DNA of 64,000 nt from Sequoia sempervirens (GCA_007258455.2 VDFB02252616.1:117878128-117942127), one strand, 5' to 3'; counted from the first letter of the stretch, positions 1-11,479 are shown. A program made the numbers and translations. Notes: generated by a model from the letters alone, not told the origin.

Positions 1-559
1 TTAAATTCCTAATCTATGTTTCTGAAAATAAACTTTTAGCTAAACACCTTGTATTTTCTTTCTCCTTTGTGGCTTTAGTACAAGACACATGTTCTCTTCA
101 TCATTCTACCTAATATTATGTTAGATATCCATATATCAAACATCCTCCATGATAATGAAGCTTTTTCTCCCTTATTGTATGTACAAGATAAACAACTCAT
201 CACAAATGACTCTACCTTTACCCAAAATATTGAACTCCTTTTGTTCCCCATCTTTATTCATCTCCTTGTGGAGCACATTTCTACCCGAATAAATAACTCT
301 CCTTTAGTTGTCAAACAACTTCTTTCCTCATAATTCTTTCCACATCTTGCTATAGCTTCAAAACCACCTTCGTATGTTTTAGAGTTGTGATTGTCCTCTT
401 CTTGAAACTATATAATGACTTACCATTATTATAGTGCCCAGGGCATTTTAAATGTAATTTCTTTCCTCATAGTGGATTTCAAAGGAAACTGTTTTTGTCT
501 CCTTATTTTTGTTTTCCCTTTTTATTTGTATACATTTCTCCCACACTTCCTCATTTAGT

Positions 560-1700
560 AATCTAAATCATAACTCTTGATCTTTGGTTGTAAATTCATT
601 TCTTGGACTCAATTTTAGATGCATTATAAACTTGAACAACATGTCTATTAACTCTACCTTATCACTATCAATCTCTATTATAACACTATGCCCATTAACA
701 CCCTCCCAGTTTAGCATCCATTATTCAATATACCCCTCTTCATTTTATACTAGTACACTATACTCTTCATTATCCTCTTCTTCCAACATTCTTCACATCA
801 AATGTTTTTTTACTACAATCATCTATCTTGGCTCCTTGTAGCACATTTCAATTGTCATCAAATTTTATCACTACTTGCAACATCTCCCTTCCAACACCAT
901 GCTCATTCTTTTCCTTCACTTGCAACACTACAAAGACTTCTCCATCAACATATGTATTTTCATGGTTAGTTCCCTTTTCTATATGTACTTGCAACATCTC
1001 TTTTGTAACTCCCAACCCATAACTCTTGTTCCATCTTTTGTTAGAACCTCTCTATCATTTTTCTTTGTTCCCATTGTCAACATCACTCTAATATTCCTAG
1101 CTACTCTTACTCATAGCATCTTTGGAGGTGCATCAATCCCACTTAAAAATTCATGCTCACATTCTTTCTTTACTACACTTACATGCAACATCTTCCCTAT
1201 GCTCTTTGATTTCACTTGTAGCATCTTATAAATGCATCAAATTGTAGCTCCTTGGTGTTCTCCCCTATTATCGCTACAACCTCACATATATAGTAATCAT
1301 TCACTGTATACTTTCTTGAAACATCTTGGCTCTCATCTCGATGTATAATTTATTGTTTCCATCCTTCCATAATTCCTTTCTCATGACACCCTTACTCACT
1401 TATCAACCTTTCTTAGTTTGAATTAACAAATTACACATCTATTTTGCTCTTAATTCCCTTTCATACTCCTTTATGGTTGAATTGTCTCACTATTCTTCTC
1501 CAAGCATCTCTCCAACCTTAGGTGCACACACTAGCACCTTAATCCCCTTATCTTCTTAGCATTCCTTTCTTACATCCTTATCCTCTATCACGAGGATGTC
1601 TTCTCTTAATTTCTACTATCCTCTAGTCCTACAAACATAAATATGTTAACAAAAGAATGGGACTCATTCTTGCCCTTAGTGCTTGGATTTTCCATGGCTA
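560..1700 (-). pseudogene. Possible decayed coding sequence with a repeated MLQV-like motif
   Basis: The plus strand is strongly pyrimidine-rich. Read on the minus strand, short open stretches recur with the peptide pattern EMLQV / KMLQV (plus strand: CTTGCAACATCT-like words near 875, 915, 990, 1190 and 1215), separated by charged residues and stop codons. This suggests an old repetitive coding sequence or transposon gag-like relic read right to left. I recognise no domain. Stops are frequent and no frame is open for more than about 120 codons, so it may also be non-coding pyrimidine-rich repeat DNA. The flanks 1-560 and 1,700-2,040 have the same composition and nothing recognisable in them. 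Confidence 0.22.
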
Positions 1701-2048
1701 TCCATTGAGCCTCTTATAAATTATGAGTTTTCTTCTTCTTTAACATGACTATCACACTAGAATCTTGAAACATATGGGTTGCATTCACTTATTTCTCCTC
1801 GTCTACAATAATTCTTGTTTCTTCTAACCTATTATTTATGAGGCCTTCCATGGGTTACACATGACCTATCTCTTCATTTATGAGCTACTTAAATGGGATC
1901 ACTCCAAATCCCTTCCTATGGATGTAATCTCCTTCATCCTCTTCTGTAGTATTTAATTTTTCACCTTTTTCCCTTGCTTGGGACAATTGGTGTGCATCTA
2001 TGGCTTGTTCCTATTGGTGTGAATAAGGTATTTTACCCAACTAGTTCA

Positions 2049-2398
2049 TGTAGTAGGTGTTATTCACAAGTTAAGTGTACATAGGTCCTGAGAATCTTTC
2101 TAGAAGTCTTTTTCTGGCATTAGATCTTACTTTATATTTTATTATTTAATTTGTGTCCTAGGTCATTCAATATTTTTTTGTCTCATGGAATAGGATTTAG
2201 ACACTTTTTATGATCTTTTCTAATCCTATGTCTCACCTTGGTTATATACCCAAGGATTTGTCAACCAACGTACATTTTTTTATTTAAATTTTTTGATAGG
2301 AATACAATTTATTCTTGTCATATTAATCTATTATTTTCATTGTTCGTTCTATTTTACCTCTAGATATTTGGCGGATATCTCCATAGCCAAATCTTACA
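2049..2398 (+). mobile_element. Copia-type LTR (partial element)
   Basis: A 350-bp block starts with TGTA and ends with TACA. It is followed immediately by a sequence matching the initiator-methionine tRNA primer-binding site, which fixes the 3' end of the LTR and gives plus orientation. The start at 2,049 is inferred from the TGTA/TACA terminal symmetry. After the primer-binding site only about 370 bp of internal sequence remains before a microsatellite. No gag or pol can be read, so the element is truncated. Confidence 0.45.
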
Positions 2399-2410
2399 TG
2401 GTATCAGAGA
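2399..2410 (+). other. Primer-binding site (tRNA-iMet type) of the Copia-type LTR
   Basis: TGGTATCAGAGA lies directly after the TACA end of the upstream LTR. TGGTATCAGAG is the usual primer-binding site of plant Copia elements, complementary to the 3' end of initiator tRNA-Met. Confidence 0.7.
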
Positions 2411-2887
2411 AATTTGGGTGCATTTAGTTTGTTTGTTTGAGGTAGATCTTGAAAAATTTAGTATTCTTTTGTTGCATCAAATGATATGAAGAATAAGAAA
2501 AAAAGATTAAAATACTAGATTCTTGGGGGCTTCCACTTTGTGGTTTTGCATTACAGATTTGTTTTGGATCTTGTTGGTACAAATTTGAGCTCACAAGGTG
2601 CTTGAGAATGTCAACATTTCCTTTTTTGTTCAAATCAGGCATTTCACACTAGGTCTATGAGGGTTTAAAATTGGAAGCTGGTTACCAAATCAAAGAGGTA
2701 GTTATAATTTTGGAGCATTTTAGGTCAAATCAGACCTTACCATTACATCTAAAAGGCCCAAGAACCTTAAGATTTTATGTCAATTCATCAAAATCAGACA
2801 CTTATTTCTAGAGCTATCAAAGAAATTTTTTCTCTTCCATTGTCATTTGTACAACCATATAGTCATTGTGTAGGTGTGACATGTTCA

Positions 2888-2949
2888 TCAATAGTAAATA
2901 TATACATACATACATACACACACACATATATATACATATACATACATAC

Positions 2950-2992
<43 letters not shown>

Positions 2993-3072
2993 CATATATG
3001 TGTATATATATATACATACATATATATATATATATATGTATGTATGTATGTATACATATATATATATATATA
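2888..3072. repeat. TA/ATAC/TATG compound microsatellite
   Basis: The block begins with CATA/CACA tetranucleotides, passes into (TA)n, and then alternates TATG and TATA runs. It directly abuts the GC-rich island on its right. Long open frames of Tyr/Ile/Met/His across it are artefacts of the repeat. Confidence 0.95.
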
Positions 3073-4376
3073 CGGGATCCTCGATAACAACTCCGCAGTA
3101 GAGACTCTGCTTCGGTTGACCACCATACGTGTGGGTGCGGATCGGCCGGCTCTGGCTGCGGCCACAATAATAGAAAAGAGGGGCCCACCGGTGCCACGTC
3201 GCATTGACGACCGGGGCGCGTGGAGACGATGACCCACTGATTTGAGTCTTAGTAGCATGCGTTTGTAAGACGGTACGATACTATACTAGTGAACTAGTTC
3301 TCGTTGACCGCATCTCTCTTCCCCCCCTCTCTCTATATAGGCATCAAATCAAGACCGAGGGGATAGATTGGGCGGATCCTGACGGTGATGGATGGGGGAT
3401 GCCAGTCCTTTCATCAATGGGGGGGGCAACTGTGAGTGGAGGATAGTATGGTATGCATGTAACGTATCGATCCATCATGTGACGTATAGAGAGTCTATGA
3501 GAGGACCATCAGACGGGGACATCAGACGGGGCATTGCATTAGGTTCCTTCTCCGAGATGCCGAGGAGCGGAATGATATATTAGATAGATTGGCATTCTCA
3601 TCGGTGCGGTCAGAGGCGTCGAACCTGAAAGTTGAACTGCTCTTTCCTATTCTTATAAGCATAAGCCTAGCCTCTCTCACATCATGTGATGAAGTGGAAA
3701 GACCATCCATCCCACAATAATATATTTGAGGGGCACCCGCCCATAGTATATAGTTTCATTGGCCCATATAGATAGAGGATAGAGGGGCCCATCTCCATTT
3801 CCATCTATATAGAAGGGGGAGGGGGGGGTTGGGGATTCGTTCGTGGGGTTGAGGTGTGGAAAGACAAATACAAATAGAGATAAACTTTACGCACTAGTCA
3901 ACTAAACCCCCTCTCCTTGATGTGACTGGATCATGGCGGATGGATGGATGGAGAGTTGGATCGCCGGAGTGGAGTAAAGAACCAAACCCCTAAGATCATA
4001 TAGCTGGTTTGGGAACAACTAAACTCTATTGGAACGGTGGTATTGCTGGAACCCACCGTTCCAATAAACTTGGTATTGGATTGAACCAGACACTGTTCAT
4101 CACTCACTGTACAGAATGGAGCCTCGCTCAACAACGTTCGTTCTTCACACCCCGGGTTCCTGATCATATAGCAGAAACAACCCCGCTAATTCACCAAGCT
4201 CCTTCTATAGATAGCTATCGCTCATTGCTTCAGCTCAACAACGAATCCCGGTGGAACAACTAATCAACCAAAGTAACCACCGACCATACTCGCCTTTGGT
4301 CAGTGGGGTTGGGACCGCCCTTAGGCCCAGACCCCACCGCCAGGGCGAAGCCCACCGCCCTAGCCCCATAGAATAG
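3073..4376. other. GC-rich organelle-like insert (probable nuclear mitochondrial DNA)
   Basis: Base composition changes abruptly from pure TA repeat to mixed, locally GC-rich sequence at 3,073 and back again at 4,377. The texture (GGGGCCC, GGATCC, short G runs, low simple-repeat content, no retroelement motifs) is like intergenic DNA of seed-plant mitochondria and unlike the rest of the window. Near 4,030-4,070 there is an inverted repeat: a TTGGAACGGTGG arm and a CCACCGTTCCAA arm around a short loop, as seen in organellar transcript ends. No known mitochondrial gene could be recognised, and open frames are short. A chloroplast or other GC-rich origin is not excluded. Confidence 0.45.
4028..4072. 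repeat. Inverted repeat (12-bp stem) in the GC-rich island
   Basis: TTGGAACGGTGG and its perfect reverse complement CCACCGTTCCAA face each other across about 16 bases. This gives a stable stem-loop on either strand, similar to hairpins at organellar mRNA 3' ends. Function here is unknown. Confidence 0.8.
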
Positions 4377-4378
4377 TA

Positions 4379-4441
<63 letters not shown>

Positions 4442-4463
4442 ATATATATATATATATATATAT

Positions 4464-4558
<95 letters not shown>

Positions 4559-4743
4559 ATAATATATATATGTACATATGTATGTATATGTATATGTATA
4601 TATATGTGCATGTATGTATATATATGTATCCATACATATATATACATATATACATATATGTATATATATATATCATATATGTGTGTGTATATGTATACAT
4701 ATATATATACACACACATATGTATATATATGTGTGTATGTATA

Positions 4744-4792
<49 letters not shown>

Positions 4793-4961
4793 GTATATAT
4801 ATACATATATATATATACATATATGTATATATATATATACACACATATGTATATATATGTGTGTGTATATATATATATGTGTGTGTGTGTATATAAACAT
4901 ATGTGTATATATACATATATACATATATGTATATATATATGCATATGTATATATGTATGCA

Positions 4962-5039
<78 letters not shown>

Positions 5040-5063
5040 TATATGTATGTATGTATATATATA
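4377..5063. repeat. Long (TA)n microsatellite with TATG/TACA/TGTG variants
   Basis: This is nearly 690 bp of alternating T and A with periodic G or C substitutions (ATATGTATG, CACACATATG, GTGTGTGTGT). It is almost entirely purine/pyrimidine alternating and self-complementary, so it could extrude cruciforms or stall replication. All reading frames are open because the repeat lacks stops. None is a gene. Confidence 0.97.
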
Positions 5064-5079
5064 ATTTGAAGGAGATAGG

Positions 5080-5720
5080 GCTTGGTAGGATGTAGGGTAT
5101 AGGGATGGGGGTTGAGGGTGTAGGGTTTAGGGTTTAAGGTATAGGGTTGAGGGTTCAGGGATAGTGTTTAGGGATGAGGGTATAAGGTTAAGTGTATCTA
5201 TGGTACATAGGGATTGAGTGTATAAGGCATAGGGTGAAGGGTTGAGAATGTATGGTTTAGCATTTAAGTACATAGTGTTGAGGGACAATGTTTAGGGTTT
5301 ATTCTATAAGGTTGAGGGTATAGGATATAGGGATGAGGTTTGATGGTGTAGGATTTAGTGTTTAAGGTATAAGGTTGAGGGTTAAGGGTGTAGGGTTTAA
5401 GTATAGGGTTGAGGGTATAGGGTATAGGGTTTAGGGTTTAGGGTTTAGGGTTTACAGTTGAGAGGTAATGTTTATGGTTGAGTGTATAAGATTATGTGTT
5501 TAGGGTATATGTATTAGGGTTTATGATATTGGGTATAGGGTTTACGATATGGGTTTTTGGTATAAGGAATAAGGTTAAGGGTTTAGAGTGTATGGTTTAG
5601 GTTTTAAGTATAAGGTTAAGGGTTGAGGGTTGAGGGAAATGTTGAAGGTTTAGGGTATAAGGTTGAGGGTATTTGGTAGGGTGGGAGGGAGAGAGAGAAG
5701 GATATAGTAATTGGTAGGGT

Positions 5721-5755
<35 letters not shown>

Positions 5756-7789
5756 ACATAGAGATTGGTAGGGTGGGCCGGGGAGAGAGAGAAGGAGATA
5801 GAGATTGGTAGGGTGGGATGGAGAGAGAGAGAGAGAGAAGGAGATAGGAATTGGTAGGGTATAGGGTATAGGGATGGTAGTTGAGTGTATAAGGTTTAAG
5901 GTTTAAGGTTTAAGGTATAGGGTTGAGGGTTGAGGGATAGTGTTCATGGATGAGGGTATAAGGTTAAGTGTATCTAGGGTATAGGGATTGAGGGTATAAG
6001 GCATAGGGTGAAGGGTTGAGAATGTTTGGTTTAGTGCTTATATATAGTGTTGAGGGAAAATGTTTAGGGTTTATTACAATATAAGTTTGAGGTATAAGAT
6101 ATAGGGGTATCATTATACAAATAAAAAAAATAGATATAGGGATGAGGGTTGACAGTGTAGGATTTAGTGTTTAAGGTATAAGGTTGAGGGTGAGAGTTTA
6201 GGGTTTAAGTATAGGATCGAGGGTATAGGGTTGAGGGTTTAGGGTTTAGGGTTTACAATTGAGGGGTAATATTTAGTGTTGAGTGTATAACATTATGTGT
6301 TTAGGGTATAGGTATTAGGTTTTATGATATTGGGTATAGGATTACGATATGGGGTTTTGGTATAAGGCATAAGGTTAAGGGTTTAGGGTTTAAGTATAGG
6401 GTTAGGGTTTGAGGGTTGAGGGTTGAGGGTTGGGGAACAATGTTGGAGGTTTAGGGTATAAAGTTGAGGGTATTTGGTAGGGTGGGAGGGAGGGAGAGAA
6501 GGAGATAGGGATTGGTAGGGTGGGAGAGAGAGAGAAAGAGATAGGGATAGGTAGGGTATAGGGTTTAGGGATGGGGGTTGAGGGTCTAGGGTTTAGGGTT
6601 TAAGGTATATGGTTGAGGGTTGAGGGATAGTGTTTTGGGATGAGGGTATAAGGTTAACTATATCTAGGGTATAGGGATTGAGGGTATAAGGCTAAGGGTA
6701 TAGGGTATATGGATGAGGGTTGAGGATGTAGAGTTTAAGGATTAAGTTATATGCTTAAGTGTTGAGGGTGTAGATATCAGAGCTTAAGTATAGGGTTGAG
6801 GGTTTATGGATTAAGGTATATGGATTGGTAGGGTGGGAGGGAGAGAGGGAAGTAGGGAGATAGTGAGTGGTGGGTGGGTATATGGTATAGGGTTGAGGCA
6901 TTGAGGGTATAAGGCATAAGGTGAAGGGTTGAGAGTGTATGGTTTATGGTTTAAGTATAGTGTTGAGGAACAATGTTCATGGTTTAGGGTATAAGGTTGA
7001 GGGTTTAGAGTATAGGGATGAGGATTAAGGTTGTAGGGTTTAGGGTTTAAGGTATAGGGTTGAGGGTTGAGGGATGAGGGCTAAAGTATTGGTTTGATGG
7101 TATAGGTATAGGGTTGAGGGTTAAGGATTTACAATTGAAGGATAATGTTCAAGGGTAAGTGTCTAAAGTTAAGTGTATAGGGTATCGTGTATAAGGATGG
7201 GGGTTGAGGTTGTAGGGTTTAGGGTTGAGGTTTTACAAATTAGGGTTAAGGGTTGAGGTTGTACATTTTAGGGTTTATGGTATAAGGTTGAGGATTGATG
7301 GATTAAAGCTAAAGGGTTGTGTGTGTGTGGTTTAGGGTTTAATTATAGTGTCAAGAGAGAATGTTCAAGTTTTAGGGCATAAGGTTAAGGGTTGAGGGTA
7401 TAGGGATAAGGGTTGAGGTTGTAGGGTTTAAATTTTATGGTTTAGGGCTTAAAGTTTATGGTGAATTGTTGAGGGTATAAGGTTGAGGGTATAGTTTATA
7501 GGGATGAGGGTTGAAGGATTAGAGATTAAGTATTGGGTTGATTGTACATGATGTAGGACTGAGGGATTGAGGATATAAGGAATAGGGTGAAGGTTTGAGA
7601 GTGCATGGTTTAGGGTTGACGGTTAGGGCTTACTTGCGTAGGGTTGAGGGTATAGGGTTTAGGGTTTAGGGTATGGATTGAGGGTATAAGGCATAGGGTT
7701 AAGGGTTGGGATGAAGGTATAGGATTGAGGGGTTAGGGCTTAAGTATTGGGTTGAGGGTATAGGGTATAGGGTATAGGGTTGAGGGTGT
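5080..7789 (+). repeat. Degenerate plant-telomere-like heptamer array (block 1)
   Basis: The array is made of 7-base words dominated by TTTAGGG, TATAGGG and TTGAGGG, with TTTAAGG and GTAGGGT variants. Pure runs of TTTAGGG occur only briefly (for example 5,427-5,451). The heptamer phase is kept over long stretches, which points to an old interstitial telomere-type array that has diverged. GA-rich inserts of the form GGTAGGGTGGGAGGGAGAGAG recur at about 5,660, 5,760, 5,800, 6,475, 6,510 and 6,830, showing a higher-order organisation. There is no gene in this stretch. Confidence 0.9.
5723..5752. repeat. (GA)15 microsatellite
   Basis: A perfect GA dinucleotide run lies inside a GA-rich insert of the telomere-like array. 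Confidence 0.95.
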
Positions 7790-8160
7790 TATCTCCCTCC
7801 CTCTCACTCTACCTACCCCTTCCCTTCCTCCCTAACTCTCTCTACCTCTCTTGCCCTATCTCCATTTCTTTGTATACATTTTTTAATAATAATACAATAC
7901 ATAAAATATATTAAAATACATAAATATAATATAAATACACTAAAATACATTAATATATATAAATATTAAATTACGTTAATATATACAAATATTAAAATAT
8001 AATAATATATACAAATATAATAGATAATATATATTAAAAAAATAATAATATGTAATATATATATAATATCATATAATACATTTTATTTAATATAATATAT
8101 AAGTTATACTATATAATATTAATATAATATTTAATATATAATAAAAAATTTAAGATTGAT
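7790..8160. repeat. CT-rich then AATATA-rich block closing repeat unit 1
   Basis: A CT-rich stretch (CTCCCTCCCTCTCAC through CTATCTCCATTTCTTTG, about 7,790-7,870) is followed by nearly pure A/T sequence built on AATATA and TAAATA. The same order and wording recur at 11,080-11,430, so this is part of a duplicated compound unit. No gene is visible. Confidence 0.85.
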
Positions 8161-8350
8161 ATAATGGATATCCATTTTGGACAACACAGCTTCCCCACAT
8201 TTTGAAACAACCAATTTCAGTTTGTTTTGGGCATAACAGATATTTGTTTTGTTACAAAACGGATATCCGTTTTGGGTAGAACAACATCCCCTTCATAAAA
8301 ACAAGCCTTCTATGTTTGGAGGTTCACATAATGGATATCTGTTATTGAGA
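8160..8350. repeat. Dispersed GGATATCC palindrome cluster
   Basis: Three spaced copies of (A)ATGGATATCCATTT / AAAACGGATATCCGTTTT-type palindromes occur about 60-70 bp apart, each followed by a GGACAACAC or GGTAGAACAACA tail and a CCCC-containing linker. The central copy (about 8,256-8,273) is a perfect 18-base palindrome. Diverged relatives occur at 11,430-11,460, 12,620-12,730 and 12,900-13,010. Confidence 0.75.
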
Positions 8351-8445
8351 ACGCACACCCACTCAATTTTTTTCTTTATATATATTATATTATATATATA
8401 AATAATATAATATTACATAAATAATAAAATATTATATAACTAATA

Positions 8446-8770
8446 AAATTGTAATATTGCTATCAGGATTCAACTGTGTAGCTTTATGAGTCAAACTCAT
8501 TGACTCATTGTTCATGAGTAGTGGTTCACAAGAACCCATCTCTCATGATAATGAATGGTCCACTTATCACTCATTGCATCTAAGTGATGCTCACAGATGT
8601 GAAACACTGGGCCTTCCTGGGAGGTCACCCATCCCAGTACTACTCCAACTCAAGCATGCTTAACCACAAATCTTTCCCCAAGATTAAGCCCACTTAGCTT
8701 GCAACCCCATTTGCAAAACCTTTAGCAAGTGTTGTGCCTTATGAGCCATTCATTATAGAATCCCTTTAGC
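8446..8770 (-). ncRNA. 5S-rRNA-derived repeat, copy A (reverse orientation)
   Basis: The reverse complement contains the 3' two-thirds of plant 5S rRNA in diverged form: GGTTAAGC, GAGTAGTACTGGGATGGGTG and ACCTCC-GGGAAGG, i.e. the A-box and C-box parts of the internal RNA polymerase III promoter. The 5' third matches only weakly. The unit extends beyond the 5S-like part into a shared flank, so it is a mobile or satellite repeat carrying a 5S segment (Cassandra-type TRIM LTR or 5S-derived SINE) rather than a 5S gene. It pairs head-to-head with copy B. Confidence 0.7.
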
Positions 8771-9091
8771 TAAACACTTGCTAAAGGTTTTACAAATGGG
8801 GTTGCAAGCTAAGTGGGATTAATCTTGGGGAAAACTTTGTGGTTAAGCACACTTGAGATGGAGTAGTACTGGGATGGGTGACCTCCTAGGAAGGCCCAGT
8901 GCTTCACCTTTGTGAGCATCACCTAGATGCAATGAGTGCTAAGTGGACTAATCATTATCATGAGAGATGGGTTCTTGTGAGCCACTACTCATGAACAATG
9001 GGTCAATGAGTTTGACCCGTAAAACTACATGATTGAATCCTGATAGCAATATCACAATTTGAGATGCTATGGAAAATTCCTCCTACTTATC
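8771..9091 (+). ncRNA. 5S-rRNA-derived repeat, copy B
   Basis: This has the same unit as copies A and C: a GCTAAAGG lead, a 5S-like core with GGTTAAGC, GTAGTACTGGGATGGGTGA and CCTCCTAGGAAGG, then a conserved tail ending in CTCCTACTTAT. It lacks the first 40 or so bases present in A and C, where it abuts copy A. Internal promoter boxes are recognisable but carry changes against plant 5S rRNA, so correct ribosomal function is unlikely. Confidence 0.7.
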
Positions 9092-9096
9092 AATTG

Positions 9097-9456
9097 ATGA
9101 GCTAAAGAAGCTCTATAATGAATGGTTCATAAGGCACAATACTTGCTAAAGGTTTTTCAAATTGGGTTGCAAGCTAAGTGGGCTTAATCTTGGGGAAAAC
9201 TCTATGGTTAAGCGCGCTTGAGTTGGAGTAGTATTGGGATGGGTGACCTCCTAGGAAGGCCCAGTGCTTCGCCTCTATGAGCATCACCTAGATGTAATGA
9301 GTGCTAAGTGGACCATTCATTATCATGAGAGATGGGTTCTTATGAACCACTACTCATGAACAATGGTTCAATGAGTTTGACTTGTAAAACTACACGGTCA
9401 AATCTTGATTACAATATCACAATTTGACACACTATGGAAAATACCTCCTACTTATT
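9097..9456 (+). ncRNA. 5S-rRNA-derived repeat, copy C
   Basis: This is the tandem neighbour of copy B: the equivalent GTTAAGC words are 365 bp apart. The 5S-like part runs from about 9,164 (GGGTTGC) to about 9,275 (AGTGCTTCGCC), roughly 110 bases against about 120 for plant 5S rRNA. The A-box region is closest to 5S here (TTAAGCGCGCTTGAG). The conserved non-5S flanks at both ends show the repeat unit is larger than 5S. From 9,457 to 9,640 there is only A/T-rich sequence. Confidence 0.7.
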
Positions 9457-9639
9457 AAATAATATAATATTTTAATATTATGTACCATAATATAATATTA
9501 TATAATAATATTTTGTATAATGTATTATATATTATATATTAATATTATATATAATTATAAATATATAATATTATATAGTAACTTCCATATTAATATATTA
9601 TATGAAAAAATTATATTATATTTTTTATGTTTAGGTTTG

Positions 9640-11080
9640 AATGTAGAAGATCACGTGTTTAAGGTATATATGTATTAAGGTTAATGATATTGGGTACATG
9701 GTTTACAGTATGGGTTTTTGGTATAAGGCATAAGGTTAATGGTTTAGAGTGTAGGGTTTAGGGTTTAAGTATAGGGTTGGGGGTTGAGGGACAATGTTGA
9801 AGGTTTATGGTATAAGGTTGAGGGTATTTTGTATAAGGATAAGGGTTGAGGGTGTAGGGTTTGGGGTTTAAGGTATAGGGTTGAGGGTTGAGGGATTAGG
9901 GCTTAAGTATAGGGTTTATGGTACAATGTTCAAGGTTTAGGCTATAAGGTTAAGGGTATAGGGTATATGGATGAGGGTTGAGGGTGTAGGGTTTAGGGAT
10001 TATGGTATATGGTTGAGTGTTGAGGGTTGGGGGATTAGGGATTAAGTATAGGGTTGAGTGTTTAAGAATTAAAGTACATGGATTGGTAGGGTGGGAGAGA
10101 GAGATAGGGAAGGAGGGAGATAGGGAGTGGTAGAGGAATAGAGAGAAAGAAGGAGATAGAGATTGGTAGGGTGGGATGGAGAGAGAGGGGAGGAGAGAGA
10201 TAGGGAGTGGTAGGGTGTGTATATGTATAGGGTTGAGGGATTGAGGGTATAAGGCATAGGGTGAAGGGTTGAGAGTGTATGGTTTAGGGTTTAAGTATGG
10301 TGTTGAGGGACAATTTTTAGGGTTTAGGGTATAAGGTTGAGGGTTTAGGGTATAGGGATGAGGTTTGAGGTTTTAGGGTTTGGGGTTTAGGGTTTAAGGT
10401 ATAGGGTTGAGGGTTAAGGGTTTACAATTGAAGGATAATGTTCAAGGTTGAGTGTCTAAGGTTTATTGTATAGGGTATAGGGTATAGGGATGAGGGTTGA
10501 GGTTGTAGGGTTTATGGTTTAAGGTTTAGGGTTGAGGTTTGAGGGATTAGGGTTAAGGGTTGAGGTTGTATAGTTTAGGGTTTATGGTATAGGGTTGAGG
10601 ATCGATGGATTAAGGTTGAAGGGTTGTGTGTGTATGGTCTATGGTTTAAGTATAGTGTTGAGGGAGAATTTTCAAGTTTTAGGGTATAAGGTTGAGGGTT
10701 TAGGGTATGCAGATGAGGTTATAGGGTTAAACATTAAGGGTATGGATTGAGGGTTGAGGGTTTAAAGTTTAGGGTTGAATTAGTATAGTGTTGAGGGACA
10801 AAATTTAGGGTTTAGGTTATAAGTTTCATGGTATATGGTATAGGGATGAGGGTTGAGGGTTTATGATTTAGGGTTTAAGTTATAGGGTTGAGGGTTTAGG
10901 GATTAGGGATTACATGCATAGGGTTGAGGGTTTATAGCTAAGGGATAATGTTAAGGGTTGAGTGTCTAAGGTTAAGTGTAAAGGGTATAGGGATTAGGGT
11001 TTAGGATATTGGGTATAGGGTTTAGGGATTAGGGCTTAAGTATTGGGTTGAGGGTATAGGGTATATGGTATAGGGTTGAG
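9640..11080 (+). repeat. Degenerate plant-telomere-like heptamer array (block 2)
   Basis: This has the same TTTAGGG/TATAGGG/TTGAGGG heptamer mix and the same GA-rich inserts (about 10,085-10,215) as block 1. Its last part and the CT-rich and AT-rich sequence that follow align with the end of block 1 at an offset of about 3,283 bp. It is therefore a second copy of the compound unit rather than an independent array. No gene is present. Confidence 0.9.
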
Positions 11081-11470
11081 TGTGTTCTCTCCCTCCCTCT
11101 AACTCGACCCACCCTCTCCCTTCCTCCCTAACTCTCTCTACCTCTCTCTCCCTATCTCCATTTCTTTGTCTGAATTTTTAATAATAATATAATATATAAT
11201 ATTTATTAAAATACATAAATATAATATAAATACACTAAAATAAATTAATATATATAAATATAATATTAAAATTTTAAAATACGTTAATATATATATAAAT
11301 ATTAAAATACATTAATATATATAAATATAATAAATAATATATATTAAAAAATAATAATGTGTAATATAATTTAATATGTAAGTTATACTATATAATATAA
11401 TATAATATATTTAATATATAATCGAATTTTTAAGATTGATATAAGAGACATCCATTTCAAGAGTTCTTTA
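11080..11470. repeat. CT-rich/AATATA block closing repeat unit 2
   Basis: It repeats the 7,790-8,175 sequence closely: CTCCCTCCCTCTAAC, CTCCCTAACTCTCTCTACC, CTATCTCCATTTCTTTG, then AATATA-rich DNA ending in TTTAAGATTGATATAA and a decayed GGATATCC-type motif. Confidence 0.85.
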
Positions 11471-11479
11471 GTTTTTTTA

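Noticed and set aside
2777..3258. Overlapping open frames across the first TA repeat and the GC-rich island
   Set aside because: More than half of each frame is simple repeat, and frames occur on both strands. No domain is recognisable.
4360..5095. Long Tyr/Ile/Met-rich open frames on both strands
   Set aside because: They are read from the TA/TATG microsatellite, which has few stops. No start context or protein-like composition.
8446..9456. Functional 5S rRNA genes
   Set aside because: The 5' third is hardly recognisable, the C-box and A-box carry changes, and the repeat unit extends well beyond 5S.
5080..11080. A true chromosome end
   Set aside because: Heptamers are heavily degenerate, are interrupted by GA-rich and AT-rich blocks, and are followed by more than 50 kb of interspersed repeats.
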